DNA of 64,000 bases from Paracoccaceae bacterium. Lineage in GTDB: Bacteria; Pseudomonadota; Alphaproteobacteria; Rhodobacterales; Rhodobacteraceae. The notes below the pieces were generated by a model. That model saw nothing but the letters and a program-made list of their open reading frames with translations, was not told the origin of the DNA and ran no database searches. How positions within the stretch are numbered: the first letter of the stretch is position 1; each line of letters starts with the position of its first letter. The DNA lies in the NCBI GenBank assembly GCA_014879735.1, contig JACSRN010000055.1, positions 34,913 to 98,912 of the forward strand, in the 5' to 3' direction. The position numbers were made by a program, and so were the translations under genes. Shown in pieces: positions 1 through 7,856 of this stretch.

Positions 1-262
1 CCCGTCGTCCGGACGGCGGCAACCGGGATTGGCATTCCGCCGGGACATGGCGACTGTCCGGACGCGCCGGCACGGGGTGCGAAGCGCCGGCCTGTGGGCG
101 CGCGGGATCGGAACCCGTCGTTCGACCACCGGGCGGCGCCATGCGGCAATGGATGTGGCAACGGGATTTGAACGTCCGCAGCAGGCGGCCCCTGGGGGCT
201 GCAACACGGCAGGCGCATATCCAGAAAGAAAAAGCGCCGTGGTGATCGACACCCGGCGCCAT
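1..262 (-). CDS. Partial hypothetical protein, runs off the left end
   Basis: A leftward frame opens with ATG at 262 and stays open to the window edge (87 codons, C-terminus missing). The product is small, basic, and rich in Cys, His, Pro and Arg, with no domain I recognise. It lies downstream of the NusG-like gene on the same strand, and a TTGACT hexamer at 382-387 could be a -35 for it. Third codon positions are less GC-biased than in the core genes and the ribosome binding site is poor, so it may be non-coding. Treat it as a possible accessory or phage gene only. Confidence 0.28.
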   Translation of the reverse strand, partial: MAPGVDHHGAFSFWICACRVAAPRGRLLRTFKSRCHIHCRMAPPGGRTTGSDPARPQAGASHPVPARPDSRHVPAECQSRLPPSGRR

Positions 263-383
263 AGCTTCCGCAGTTGCCCTGCCTGCGTGCTTTCGCTTGG
301 CGGCGGGGCGCTCCCCCGAGAGGTTCAGCCAAGACGGCCTACTAACCGGGATTACCGATACGTTATCACATATAAACTTGAAG

Positions 384-968
384 TCAACGGCTTTCTGCAC
401 GGTTCAGGCGATTTGCTTCGATTTTTGCTTCCCCCTCGCCCAGAGCCGGAACAACGACGGATGCTGCGGCTCCGCTGACCCGGCCGACATCGACCACCCA
501 CCCCGCCATCGGGCCGTCCATTATGGTGGCCTGGCAGCCATCGGATATGATTCGGGCCGCCTGCTTCGCCGCTTGAATTGCCGCCAGAGTGTCGGGCACC
601 ACCTTCATCTCGGCCAGCGTATCGTCGGTGATGCAGACCGGAACGCCGCCCACACCGACAATGCCGCTGATCCACCGGCAGGACCGCAGGATATCCCACT
701 GCGGGACACCTTCGAAACGGGCGAAGATATAGCGCGGCACGACAGACGCCTCGTATTCCACCCGTTTGCGCTTCCCATGGGCGGCGCGGCGCCACCGTTT
801 TTCAACCGGCCGCCAGCCATGGACGCCGCGCCGGTCCAGCCAGGCGATTGCGGCGGCCTCCTTCTGCGGCGGGGTCCAGAAGCAATGCCACACCGGATGC
901 GGCAATGGTTCGCCCTGGAGGCCGCGGCCCGGTTCGTGGGGGATGATCTGTCCGATCCGGTAGCTCAT
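384..968 (-). CDS. NusG-family (NGN-KOW) protein of phage-like origin
   Basis: The product has 194 aa. Residues about 26-121 look like an NGN domain: an aromatic strand HCFWTP, then PRYIFARF and SGIVGVGGVPVCITD. Residues about 139-190 look like a KOW domain (ISDGCQATIMDGPMAGW). Housekeeping NusG binds RNA polymerase and tunes elongation; paralogues such as RfaH act on selected operons. The start at 968 is chosen because GAGGAA sits just upstream. The frame is open further upstream to 1388, but that stretch does not look like protein. It is transcribed away from the CI-like repressor from a divergent control region, which suggests a phage-type antitermination role. Function is inferred; the family call is fairly firm. 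Confidence 0.72.
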   Translation of the reverse strand: MSYRIGQIIPHEPGRGLQGEPLPHPVWHCFWTPPQKEAAAIAWLDRRGVHGWRPVEKRWRRAAHGKRKRVEYEASVVPRYIFARFEGVPQWDILRSCRWISGIVGVGGVPVCITDDTLAEMKVVPDTLAAIQAAKQAARIISDGCQATIMDGPMAGWVVDVGRVSGAAASVVVPALGEGEAKIEANRLNRAESR

Positions 969-1369
969 GGCTGTTCCTCGTAAAGTTGATGATTGCGGTA
1001 GCCAGCCCGCCGCCGGGGGCGGGCCAGATCGCAGGCCGCCCGTCCGCCCGACACATCGCGGAAAATTTCTCGCGCGCTGGAGAGAACCGGAGAGACGGAG
1101 CGATCGCGCATCCCGATGGATCCCGATCGAAATCACCGCTGGTCGCCGCGGCCGCGCCTTCTGAATCGCAGGGGCGAACCCGCGGCCGGGATCACCCGCC
1201 GGCAAAGACGTCGCCCCGGAGACTGCGCCCGTCGAGAAGCCGGCAGCGCCCGAACGCACGGACACCCTGGCGAGCGCCGCAGCACCCCCGGGGCGCCGAA
1301 GGGTTGGTGTCCGCCAACGCCTTGTCGCTTTCGATTTCCCGGATGATGAGATGGCGCCGAATGACCATA

Positions 1370-1398
1370 TATATGGCCTATTGACCAATGCTTGTCAA
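1370..1398 (-). promoter_or_regulatory. Leftward promoter toward the NusG-like gene
   Basis: On the minus strand TTGACA (1393-1398) is followed after 17 bp by CATATA (1370-1375), a good sigma-70 type match. It points at the NusG-like gene about 400 nt away and overlaps the operator-like palindromes, so repressor binding should block it. Confidence 0.5.
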
Positions 1399-1410
1399 GG
1401 CCAATTGGCC
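1374..1410. promoter_or_regulatory. Operator-like palindromes upstream of the repressor gene
   Basis: Two related sites are seen: TGGCCTATTGACCA (1374-1387, imperfect) and the perfect palindrome GGCCAATTGGCC (1399-1410). The same core recurs at 2644-2659 in front of the small-gene operon. The sites overlap the leftward promoter and lie about 40-70 bp before the repressor start, the expected place for autoregulation by a CI-like protein. Confidence 0.55.
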
Positions 1411-1446
1411 ATTAGACTGGCCTGAGGAAAACTGCATCCTAGCCGC

Positions 1447-2187
1447 ATGGCCAACACACCCTTTGCAACCCAAGTCATCAACGAAATGAACCGCCGCGGC
1501 TGGACGATGGCCGAGCTGCAACGGAAGTCCGGGGTCAGCTACAACATCATAGCCAAGCTCAAGCAGCGCCCCGAATCCTCGACAAAGGCGGACCCCGGCA
1601 GAAAGCTCGCCGCCGCGCTCGGCCTCAGGTGGAACGATGCCCTTGCGGACGACCAGGATGGCGACGCGTCGCAGGCGACGCCGGGCAAGACGCAAGAGCG
1701 GGCCAGCATCCCCTACACCCCCATCGGCCAGGGCGATGCGCCGGCCATCGCACTTGCCGCCGTTGACGTCGATACCGGGTCGACCGCCCAGGTCTCCATC
1801 TATGACGTGCATGCCAGCGCCGGTTACGGCGCGCTTGTTTCGGAAGAATATATTGTGGACCGCCTTACATTTCCGCTCGGCTACCTTCAGCAACTCACCA
1901 GCGCGCACCCGCGCGACCTGTCGATCATCAGCGTGACCGGCGACAGCATGGAACCGCTTCTTCGCCACAAGGACGTGGTGATGATCGACCACACCAAGAC
2001 CAATCTCGACTGGGATGGCGTGTTCGTGCTGCGATTCGGCGATGCCCTGCACATCAAGCGCGTCAGCCGGGGAACGCGCGGAACGGTGCTGATCCTGTCC
2101 GAAAACCCCGCCTATCCACCACGAGAGGTTCCGCGCGACGAAATCGAGGTTGTCGGGCGGGTGATCTGGACAGGGAAGAAGATGTGA
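1447..2187 (+). CDS. CI/LexA-like repressor (HTH plus S24 peptidase domain)
   Basis: The product has 246 aa. An Xre-type helix-turn-helix lies at about 18-42 (MAELQRKSGVSYNIIAKLK). The C-terminal half is an S24/LexA-type peptidase: VTGDSMEP gives the Ser nucleophile at 167 and HIKRV the general-base Lys at 204. A candidate Ala-Gly cleavage pair is at 125-126 (ASAGYG). Such proteins repress phage or mobile-element promoters and self-cleave when RecA is activated by DNA damage. The gene sits between a divergent NusG-like gene and a small-gene operon, and both control regions carry related palindromes. GAGGA is rather far (about 18 nt) from the ATG. The family is firm; targets are inferred. Confidence 0.85.
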   Translation: MANTPFATQVINEMNRRGWTMAELQRKSGVSYNIIAKLKQRPESSTKADPGRKLAAALGLRWNDALADDQDGDASQATPGKTQERASIPYTPIGQGDAPAIALAAVDVDTGSTAQVSIYDVHASAGYGALVSEEYIVDRLTFPLGYLQQLTSAHPRDLSIISVTGDSMEPLLRHKDVVMIDHTKTNLDWDGVFVLRFGDALHIKRVSRGTRGTVLILSENPAYPPREVPRDEIEVVGRVIWTGKKM

Positions 2188-2728
2188 ACCCCACCGCGGC
2201 CGCATGATTTCGCCCGGCCCAACGCGCCGCGGACGCCGGCCCCGCGGCGCGAGGCGGCCCAGTCGCCCCTAATCGCCAGATCGGGCGGGCCGCAACGAAA
2301 CGCGCCTTTCCTGACAGCCCCGACGACGCCGACATGTGCAAGACGTGCGCCCTGGCCCGGCAGATCCCCGGTCTGGAAACAGGAATCAGCCGGCCCCACG
2401 ATGACAGGACGCGCGCGCAAACGCGCGGCGCGGCCTTTTGACGGCCAGCCGGATGATGGGGTCACAGGCCGGCAGTGCCCGGCAGACCAGGGTTCGGCGG
2501 TGTTTCGGCAGATCCTCCGCCCGCCCGATGCCCACCAGGCCGACAACCGGAGCCCTGGGGCCAAATGCAGGGATTCTCGATCAACCGACGCGCGATGCCC
2601 GACGGGTGATTCCCGCGCAGGCGAAGTTCTGAAGGTGGCGTTATTGGTCAATTGGCCAATATATGATTGACATTTTGCCATTTGGCAATAATATCTCCCA
2701 TACTGCATCCGCTGCGAGGGAGAGAGAC
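2188..2728. other. Intergenic region of about 540 bp
   Basis: I see no convincing gene between the repressor and the small-gene operon. Short frames, such as a 35-codon one from 2334 with a Cys-x-x-Cys start, lack support. The last 90 bp turn AT-rich and hold the promoter and operators annotated separately. Confidence 0.5.
2644..2694 (+). promoter_or_regulatory. Promoter with embedded operators for the small-gene operon
   Basis: TTGACA (2667-2672) and TAATAT (2689-2694) are separated by 16 bp, a near-consensus promoter. The spacer holds the perfect palindrome TTGCCATTTGGCAA (2675-2688). Upstream of the -35 is TTGGTCAATTGGCCAA (2644-2659), palindromic except for one pair. The core matches the sites before the repressor gene, so repression by the CI-like protein is the simplest reading. 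Confidence 0.65.
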
Positions 2729-2926
2729 ATGACCCCGACCCCTGCTGTCGCCACAGCCAAGTTCTGGCGCAGCGACCGGCCGCAGATGGCACCCGTTCAT
2801 GCCGCCTGCGCCGCTGCGATGATCGCACCGACCGACAGGCCGGCCAATCGGCGCGGCACCTGCGACCTGAGCGCAGCGCGCGGCGGCAAGGCCCGCGCGG
2901 ACCTGCCTCACCGGGGGACGGCATGA
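2729..2926 (+). CDS. Small hypothetical protein, first of a three-gene operon
   Basis: The product has 65 aa. The ATG at 2729 is chosen because a purine-rich GAGGGAGAG precedes it and the promoter TTGACA/TAATAT ends about 35 bp upstream. The protein is Ala/Arg-rich and basic with two Cys and no recognisable domain. Its stop overlaps the next start (ATGA at 2923-2926), indicating translational coupling. Its position under repressor-like operators suggests an early phage or mobile-element gene. Confidence 0.45.
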   Translation: MTPTPAVATAKFWRSDRPQMAPVHAACAAAMIAPTDRPANRRGTCDLSAARGGKARADLPHRGTA

Positions 2927-3207
2927 TGGCATCCGCACCCTATCCCGCCGAGTTCTACATCGCTCACAAGCTGTTCACCGGCCCCGGTTTCGGCTTTGGC
3001 GGCGCCTGGGGCGACATCACCGATGGCCCTGCCGATACGCACGATCTGCGCGAGGTGCTGGGCGACCATTTCCCGCATCAGGCCCCTGACCGCACGACCC
3101 TGCGCATCTGGCACTTTCCCGGCGACGCCTCGGCGCGGGATGTGACCGAGGATATCATCACCCAATTGTCGGACATATGGCCCGCCGACGGCGTGGAGGC
3201 TGCATGA
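2923..3207 (+). CDS. Small hypothetical protein, second of the operon
   Basis: The product has 94 aa (MMASAPYPAEFYIAHKLF...), acidic, with a Gly/Phe-rich stretch GPGFGFGGAWGD and a well-balanced soluble composition. No known family is recognised. It overlaps the preceding stop by four bases and the following start by four bases (ATGA at 3204-3207), so all three genes are probably translated from one message. An alternative start is the adjacent ATG at 2926. Confidence 0.55.
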   Translation: MMASAPYPAEFYIAHKLFTGPGFGFGGAWGDITDGPADTHDLREVLGDHFPHQAPDRTTLRIWHFPGDASARDVTEDIITQLSDIWPADGVEAA

Positions 3208-3545
3208 TGGGCACTGTAATCCGCCTTCCCGACCTCCATCGGCATTACTACATCGCGCGGGGCGTGCTGAACGACCCGGGAGCGACGCCCGGCCAGATCG
3301 AGGCCGCACTGGCGGTGCTCGGCGCCTCTGTGGACTGGATGGACATCGACCTCTGCCACCGGACGCGGGCGCGGATCAGGGCGCCACAGGTCGGGGCACG
3401 CGCCCTAACCGCGGCGGAGCCGACAGCCCTTCGGCGCCATTCTCGCCAAGCCACCGATGCCTACGGCACCGAGTTGCTGCACGTTCTGGCCTTCATCACT
3501 GTTGTGGTAGGGTTTCTGATCGGGTTCCTGGGAGCGGCGCCCTGA
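3204..3545 (+). CDS. Small hypothetical protein with C-terminal membrane segment
   Basis: The product has 113 aa. The N-terminal two thirds are soluble; the end carries one hydrophobic helix (HVLAFITVVVGFLIGFLG, about residues 90-110), so it is probably tail-anchored in the inner membrane. Its start overlaps the preceding stop. I do not recognise a family. As last gene of a repressed phage-like operon next to a tRNA it could be a lysis, exclusion or accessory protein, but nothing in the sequence decides this. Confidence 0.5.
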   Translation: MMGTVIRLPDLHRHYYIARGVLNDPGATPGQIEAALAVLGASVDWMDIDLCHRTRARIRAPQVGARALTAAEPTALRRHSRQATDAYGTELLHVLAFITVVVGFLIGFLGAAP

Positions 3546-3836
3546 CGGCCCGTGACATTGCTGCCGTCTACCCATCGAGGGCGGCGCCCGCCGGCGGGCG
3601 CGTCAGAGGACAGGGCCGGCCGGACGTGAAAGCACGCAGGATGGTGCGGCAGCGCATCGGCCCCCGAAGATGTGCATCACCGACTCCGATCACATCGGGG
3701 GCTTGCAGTCCACCTGCGACGGTGGTTGCAAGACGGTCTTGCGATACATCTTTCCCACCCGCCGAAAAACTCCGGATTGCGTCTCCAGCTGGAAATACTG
3801 CAATTCCGGTGGTTTGAACGCTCCAGGCCAAGGGTT
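3546..3836. other. Spacer between accessory genes and tRNA-Arg
   Basis: There are about 290 bp without a supported gene, with mixed composition. This is where an attachment-site junction with the tRNA 3' end would lie, but no second copy of the tRNA end is visible in the window. Confidence 0.4.
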
Positions 3837-3913
3837 TGGCGATCCCGGGAGGACTCGAACCCCCGACCTACTGCTTAGAAGGCAGCTGCTCTATCCAGCT
3901 GAGCTACGGGACC
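3837..3913 (-). tRNA. tRNA-Arg (anticodon TCT)
   Basis: On the minus strand the 77-nt sequence folds as a cloverleaf. The acceptor pair is GGTCCCG/CGGGATC, the D-arm is GCTC..GAGC, the anticodon stem-loop is GCTGC-CTTCTAA-GCAGT with anticodon TCT, and the T-arm is GGGGG-TTCGAGT-CCTCC. The discriminator is G and CCA is encoded. Its 3' end points to the phage-like genes at 1-3.5 kb, the usual geometry for integration into a tRNA gene. Confidence 0.95.
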
Positions 3914-3924
3914 TTGGCGCCGTT

Positions 3925-4395
3925 CTAGCCGAGGCTCTTCGTCATGAAAACCGAATTCGGGTCGGGGCCGTAGCCCTGAAACGGCGTGCATTCGGTGAAA
4001 CCTGCACGGGCATAAAGGGCGCGGGCGGCGATGAAGGTGGGCTGGATGCCGGTTTCCAGCGAAAGCCGGAAGAAGCCGTCCGCCGCAGCCGCCATCACCA
4101 GATGGTCGAGCATCCGCCGCGAGAGGCCGCGGCCGCGGTCTTCGGCCAGAACATGCATCGACTTGATCTCGGCATGGGTGCCATCCAGCCGCTTGAAGGC
4201 CCCCATGGCCACGGGTCGGCCCTGATCGCGCATCACGAAGAACCGGATGCCCGGGGCAGCCAACTGGCTGCGGTCCATCATATGGACGGATTCGGGCGGC
4301 GTATCGGCCCGCATGTCGATACCATGCCGCTGGAACAGCAGCACAAGATCCGGCGCCAGCGGATTTTCCTCGGTGATCGTCGGCGCCGGCGTCAT
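3925..4395 (-). CDS. GNAT family N-acetyltransferase
   Basis: The product has 156 aa. The acetyl-CoA binding region is clear: a beta strand IKSMHVLAEDRGRGLSRRML (V-x5-RGRGLS type pyrophosphate loop, about 80-98), then a helix, then ALYARAGFTECTPF near the C-terminus. GNAT enzymes move an acetyl group to an amine of a small molecule or protein; the substrate is not predictable. The ATG at 4395 shares a base with the TGA of the upstream NDUFS4-like gene, so the two are translationally coupled. Confidence 0.85.
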   Translation of the reverse strand: MTPAPTITEENPLAPDLVLLFQRHGIDMRADTPPESVHMMDRSQLAAPGIRFFVMRDQGRPVAMGAFKRLDGTHAEIKSMHVLAEDRGRGLSRRMLDHLVMAAAADGFFRLSLETGIQPTFIAARALYARAGFTECTPFQGYGPDPNSVFMTKSLG

Positions 4396-4706
4396 CAATG
4401 CGTCCAGACCGTCTTGCGCTCATAGGCGAAATTCTCGCCGTAGCCGCGGGCCCGCAGGTTGAGCTTCCTGACCTGTGGCTCCATCACCACCGCTTCGATT
4501 CCATGTTGCGCCGCATAGGCCTCGGCCGCATCGCGGCTGTCGAAGCGCAGACGTACCTGCGTCTGGGTATCGCTGCTGGATGTCCAGCCCATCAACGGGT
4601 CGATTTCGCGCGCGGAATCCTGACTGTATTCCAGGATCCAGTGCTGCGTCTTGGCAGTGCCGGACTGCATGGCGGTCTTGGCGGGCTGATAGATGCGGGC
4701 GCGCAT
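4395..4706 (-). CDS. NDUFS4-like complex I accessory subunit
   Basis: The product has 103 aa. It matches the ETC complex I subunit conserved region (NDUFS4/18 kDa): [16 protein letters not shown] at the start, then [23 protein letters not shown] and [11 protein letters not shown] at the end. In alphaproteobacteria this protein is an accessory subunit of NADH:quinone oxidoreductase on the cytoplasmic arm. The start at 4706 is set by a strong GGAGG six bases upstream; the longer frame to 4859 is not coding-like. It is divergent from uvrB and coupled to the GNAT gene. Confidence 0.9.
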   Translation of the reverse strand: MRARIYQPAKTAMQSGTAKTQHWILEYSQDSAREIDPLMGWTSSSDTQTQVRLRFDSRDAAEAYAAQHGIEAVVMEPQVRKLNLRARGYGENFAYERKTVWTH

Positions 4707-4853
4707 GGAAACCTCCGGAAATCTGTCATTCATATCGGCCATCTGCCGCCACGATGCAAGCACCCCAAGCACAGCCGCGCCCGTGCTGCCGCGACGGATT
4801 CCCGGCCTGCCCGGCGCGGGCGCGGCTTTGGCCCGGAGTTGCCCCTTGAACGG

Positions 4854-4868
4854 GAACAAAAAAGGATC
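4854..4868 (+). promoter_or_regulatory. Possible LexA (SOS) box before uvrB
   Basis: GAAC-N7-GATC lies 30 bp before the uvrB start. Alphaproteobacterial LexA boxes are direct repeats of GTTC-N7-GTTC type (GAAC-N7-GAAC on the other strand); one half here deviates by one base. The position fits, the match is imperfect. Confidence 0.4.
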
Positions 4869-4897
4869 AGATTGGGCCTGCCCCGCAGGAGATGCCG

Positions 4898-7093
4898 ATG
4901 CACAACAACAAGCCCGACCGCCTGCCCGACCTGTCGCACCTGCGCCCGCAGCGGCGCGACAAGCTGGAAGGTGGCAAGCGGTTCGCGATGCAGACGCCGT
5001 TCAAGGCGGCGGGCGACCAGCCCGCGGCAATTGCCGAACTGACCTCGGGCGTACTTGCCGGCGACCGCGACCAGGTCCTGTTGGGCGCCACCGGCACCGG
5101 CAAGACCTTCACCATGGCCAAGGTGATCGAAGAGACCCAGCGCCCTGCCATCATCCTTGCGCCCAACAAGACGCTGGCCGCCCAATTATATGGGGAATTC
5201 AAAGGCTTCTTTCCGGAAAATGCCGTCGAATACTTCGTCAGCTACTATGATTATTACCAGCCCGAGGCCTATGTCGCGCGGACCGACACCTATATCGAGA
5301 AGGAAAGCCAGATCAACGAGCAGATCGACCGGATGCGCCATTCGGCCACAAGGGCGCTGCTGGAACGCGACGATGTGATCATTGTCGCCTCGGTCTCCTG
5401 CATCTACGGCATTGGCTCGGTCGAAACCTATTCGGCCATGACACAGGATCTGGTCGCCGGCCAACCCTACGACCCGCGCAAGGTGATCGCCGAACTGGTT
5501 GCACAGCAGTACAAGCGGCTGGAGACCAGCTTCCAGCGCGGCGCCTTCCGGGTGAAGGGCGATGTGATCGACCTCTGGCCCGCGCACCTGGAAGACCGGG
5601 CCTGGCGGTTCTCCTTCTTCGGCGACGAGCTGGAATCGATCCTTGAATTCGACCCCCTGACCGGCGCAAAAACGGATACGTTCCGCCAGATCCGCATTTA
5701 TGCCAACAGCCACTACGTCACCCCGCGCCCGACGCTGCAGCAGGCAATCAAGGGCATCAAGGACGAATTGTTCCATCGGCTCAAGCAGTTGACGGGCGAG
5801 GGCAAGTTGCTTGAGGCGCAACGCCTGGAGCAACGGACCAAATTCGATCTCGAGATGATGGAAGCAACCGGCAGCTGCGCCGGGATCGAGAATTATTCCC
5901 GCTGGCTGACCGGCCGCGGCCCGGGCGAGCCGCCGCCCACGCTGTTCGAATTCATCCCCGACAATGCCATCGTCTTTGCCGATGAATCCCATGTCACCGT
6001 GCCACAGATCGGTGGCATGTATCGGGGCGACTTCCGCCGCAAGTTCACGCTGGCCGAACACGGGTTCCGGCTGCCCTCCTGCATGGACAACCGGCCGCTG
6101 AAGTTCGAGGAATGGGATGCGATGCGACCGCAGTCGGTCTTTGTCTCGGCCACTCCGGCGGGATGGGAGTTGGAACAGACCGGCGGCGCCTTCACCGAAC
6201 AGGTCATCCGGCCGACCGGCCTGATCGACCCCGAGGTGGAAATCCGCCCGGTCGAGATGCAGGTCGACGATCTTCTGGACGAGGTTCGGCGCGTCGCGGC
6301 CCGGGGCTATCGGACATTGGTGACGACGCTGACAAAGCGCATGGCCGAGGACCTGACCGAATATCTGCACGAACAGGGCATCCGCGTGCGCTACATGCAT
6401 TCCGACATCGACACCATCGAACGCATTGAAATCCTTCGCGACCTGCGACTTGGCGCCTTTGACGTCCTGATCGGCATCAACCTTCTGCGCGAGGGGCTGG
6501 ACATTCCGGAATGTGGGCTGGTGGCCATTCTCGACGCGGACAAGGAAGGTTTTCTGCGCAGCGAGACCTCGCTGATCCAGACCATCGGCCGCGCGGCGCG
6601 CAACGCCGACGGCCGGGTGATCATGTATGCCGACCGCATCACCGGCAGCATGGAACGGGCGATCGCCGAAACGAACCGCCGGCGGGAAAAGCAGAAGGCC
6701 TATAACGCCGCCCATGGCATCACGCCGCAGACGGTGAAGAAGAACGTCGAGGACGTGCTGTCCGGGCTCTGGCATGGCGATACGGATCAGTCCCGCGTCA
6801 CGGCGAAGGTCGAGAAGGCCAATGTCGGACAGAACCTTGCGGCGCATCTCGACGCCCTGCGCATGGCAATGCGCAAGGCGGCGGAGAATCTGGAATTCGA
6901 AGAGGCCGCGCGGCACCGCGACGAGATCAAGCGGCTGGAAGCGGTGGAACTGGCCGTCGCCGACGACCCGCTGGCCCGGCAGGAAACCATCGACGAGGCG
7001 GTGGAAGAGGCGGTCAAATCGTCCGGCCGCTCGACCGCCGGGCGTGCGGGGCAGCGCGGCGGCAACAAGAGCCGCTATCGCAAGAAGGGCTGA
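4898..7093 (+). CDS. uvrB: Excinuclease ABC subunit UvrB
   Basis: The product has 731 aa, near full family length with a short extra C-terminal tail. UvrB is the damage-verifying helicase-like subunit of nucleotide excision repair; it is loaded by UvrA and recruits UvrC. Seen: Walker A GATGTGKT (63-70), the damage-probing beta-hairpin [11 protein letters not shown], the helicase motif [20 protein letters not shown] (motif VI), and a C-terminal UVR motif [17 protein letters not shown] for UvrC contact. The start at 4898 is preferred over 4892 because AGGAG lies six bases ahead. A LexA-like box precedes it. Confidence 0.97.
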   Translation: MHNNKPDRLPDLSHLRPQRRDKLEGGKRFAMQTPFKAAGDQPAAIAELTSGVLAGDRDQVLLGATGTGKTFTMAKVIEETQRPAIILAPNKTLAAQLYGEFKGFFPENAVEYFVSYYDYYQPEAYVARTDTYIEKESQINEQIDRMRHSATRALLERDDVIIVASVSCIYGIGSVETYSAMTQDLVAGQPYDPRKVIAELVAQQYKRLETSFQRGAFRVKGDVIDLWPAHLEDRAWRFSFFGDELESILEFDPLTGAKTDTFRQIRIYANSHYVTPRPTLQQAIKGIKDELFHRLKQLTGEGKLLEAQRLEQRTKFDLEMMEATGSCAGIENYSRWLTGRGPGEPPPTLFEFIPDNAIVFADESHVTVPQIGGMYRGDFRRKFTLAEHGFRLPSCMDNRPLKFEEWDAMRPQSVFVSATPAGWELEQTGGAFTEQVIRPTGLIDPEVEIRPVEMQVDDLLDEVRRVAARGYRTLVTTLTKRMAEDLTEYLHEQGIRVRYMHSDIDTIERIEILRDLRLGAFDVLIGINLLREGLDIPECGLVAILDADKEGFLRSETSLIQTIGRAARNADGRVIMYADRITGSMERAIAETNRRREKQKAYNAAHGITPQTVKKNVEDVLSGLWHGDTDQSRVTAKVEKANVGQNLAAHLDALRMAMRKAAENLEFEEAARHRDEIKRLEAVELAVADDPLARQETIDEAVEEAVKSSGRSTAGRAGQRGGNKSRYRKKG

Positions 7094-7441
7094 TCACCCG
7101 ATCAGGACGATATCCTCGCGGGCCGCAAGCGCCTGGACGGGTGCAGTCGCACTTGTGGCCGGCGGGGAAACGACCGGATGCAGGACCATCGGTTCCCGCA
7201 CGGGACGGACGGTCAGAATCGCCGTCGTCCGCCGCTCCCAGAAGGCCGGATCGGCCAGAATCGCATCCGGCAACCGCTCCTTCACGAACACGTTCTGGGA
7301 CTGCACCCGCAACACCACCTCGTGCAGGTCCGAGCGGCGCCTGGCAAAGGGCGAGCGAAAACCGGCCTGCAGCACGGCAAGCCGTTCCTCCATCCTTCGC
7401 ACCTCTGCCTTCAACCGGGCGAATTCCTCGACAGGATCCAT
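7094..7441 (-). CDS. Conserved hypothetical protein with N-terminal coiled coil
   Basis: The product has 115 aa. The start at 7441 is preceded by GGGGAGG. The N-terminus (MDPVEEFARLKAEVRRMEERLAVLQ) is a short amphipathic coiled coil; the rest has no recognised domain. The gene is convergent with uvrB, their stop codons being adjacent (7093/7094). I know no function; its full coding character and good ribosome binding site support it being real. Confidence 0.7.
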   Translation of the reverse strand: MDPVEEFARLKAEVRRMEERLAVLQAGFRSPFARRRSDLHEVVLRVQSQNVFVKERLPDAILADPAFWERRTTAILTVRPVREPMVLHPVVSPPATSATAPVQALAAREDIVLIG

Positions 7442-7541
7442 CTCCACCTCCCCTTTTTCGGCAGAGTGGATCCGAATCCCCAACAAAAAATTAACAGCAT
7501 CATTAACCCGCGATTAACTCTGCTGCGCCGATGATCGTGGC

Positions 7542-7856
7542 ATGACCCACCCTGCCCTGGCTTGCGCCCTGTCCCTTCTGCTGATCCTGCCGGGTTGCGG
7601 CGCACAGCCCACGCCCGCGATGCTGGGGGCGACACGAACGGAAGTCGCGCGCGGCGGGCATGATTATGTGGTGTTCCAGAAAGGCCGCCGCGTGGAAATC
7701 ATCCGCCTCGGCTATGTCCGCCCCGGCGAACATCAGGCCGTCCGCGCCACGATGATCGACCTGATCCCCGAGGTGACGGGCTGCCGCTTGCGCGAAACCT
7801 CGCTGACCGGCGACAGCGGCGAGATGCGGGCGATCGTCAGCTGCCCGAAACGCTAG
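7542..7856 (+). CDS. Small lipoprotein, unknown function
   Basis: The product has 104 aa. It starts with a lipoprotein signal (MTHPALACALSLLLILPGCGA) whose lipobox LPGC gives a lipidated Cys at about 19. The mature part is a small alpha/beta domain with two further Cys (GCRL and SCPKR) that could form a disulfide. It probably sits in the outer or inner membrane facing the periplasm. It overlaps the convergent gene by four bases. No function is recognised. Confidence 0.75.
   Translation: MTHPALACALSLLLILPGCGAQPTPAMLGATRTEVARGGHDYVVFQKGRRVEIIRLGYVRPGEHQAVRATMIDLIPEVTGCRLRETSLTGDSGEMRAIVSCPKR

Larger units (their letters stand above)
969..1446. other. Intergenic control region between NusG-like gene and repressor
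   Basis: No gene is supported here. The right third (about 1361-1446) is AT-rich and carries palindromic operator-like sites and a leftward promoter. The left part (969-1360) would be a leader of nearly 400 nt on the NusG-like transcript. A 53-codon leftward frame from 1368 starts inside the promoter and was not accepted. Confidence 0.55.

Noticed and set aside
80..200. tRNA-like T-arm motifs on the minus strand near the left end
   Set aside because: The loops deviate from the TTCRANY pattern and no acceptor, D or anticodon arms can be folded around them.
1206..1368. 53-codon leftward frame starting inside the divergent promoter
   Set aside because: Its start codon overlaps the -10 region, so it would not be transcribed from that promoter; no ribosome binding site.
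384..1388. Long leftward frame of 334 codons including the NusG-like gene
   Set aside because: The first 140 codons read as low-complexity Arg/Ala/Gly-rich sequence through a promoter region; a proper ribosome binding site and domain start lie at 968.
2401..2670. 89-codon forward frame before the small operon
   Set aside because: It runs through the operators and the promoter, has no ribosome binding site and unlikely composition.
3837..3913. Attachment-site direct repeat within the window
   Set aside because: No second copy of the tRNA 3' end was found between 1 and 3836; the other end would lie outside the window.
5186..6916. 576-codon frame antisense to uvrB
   Set aside because: It is a mirror of the strong GC bias at codon third positions in uvrB; it has no known domain and uvrB is certain.
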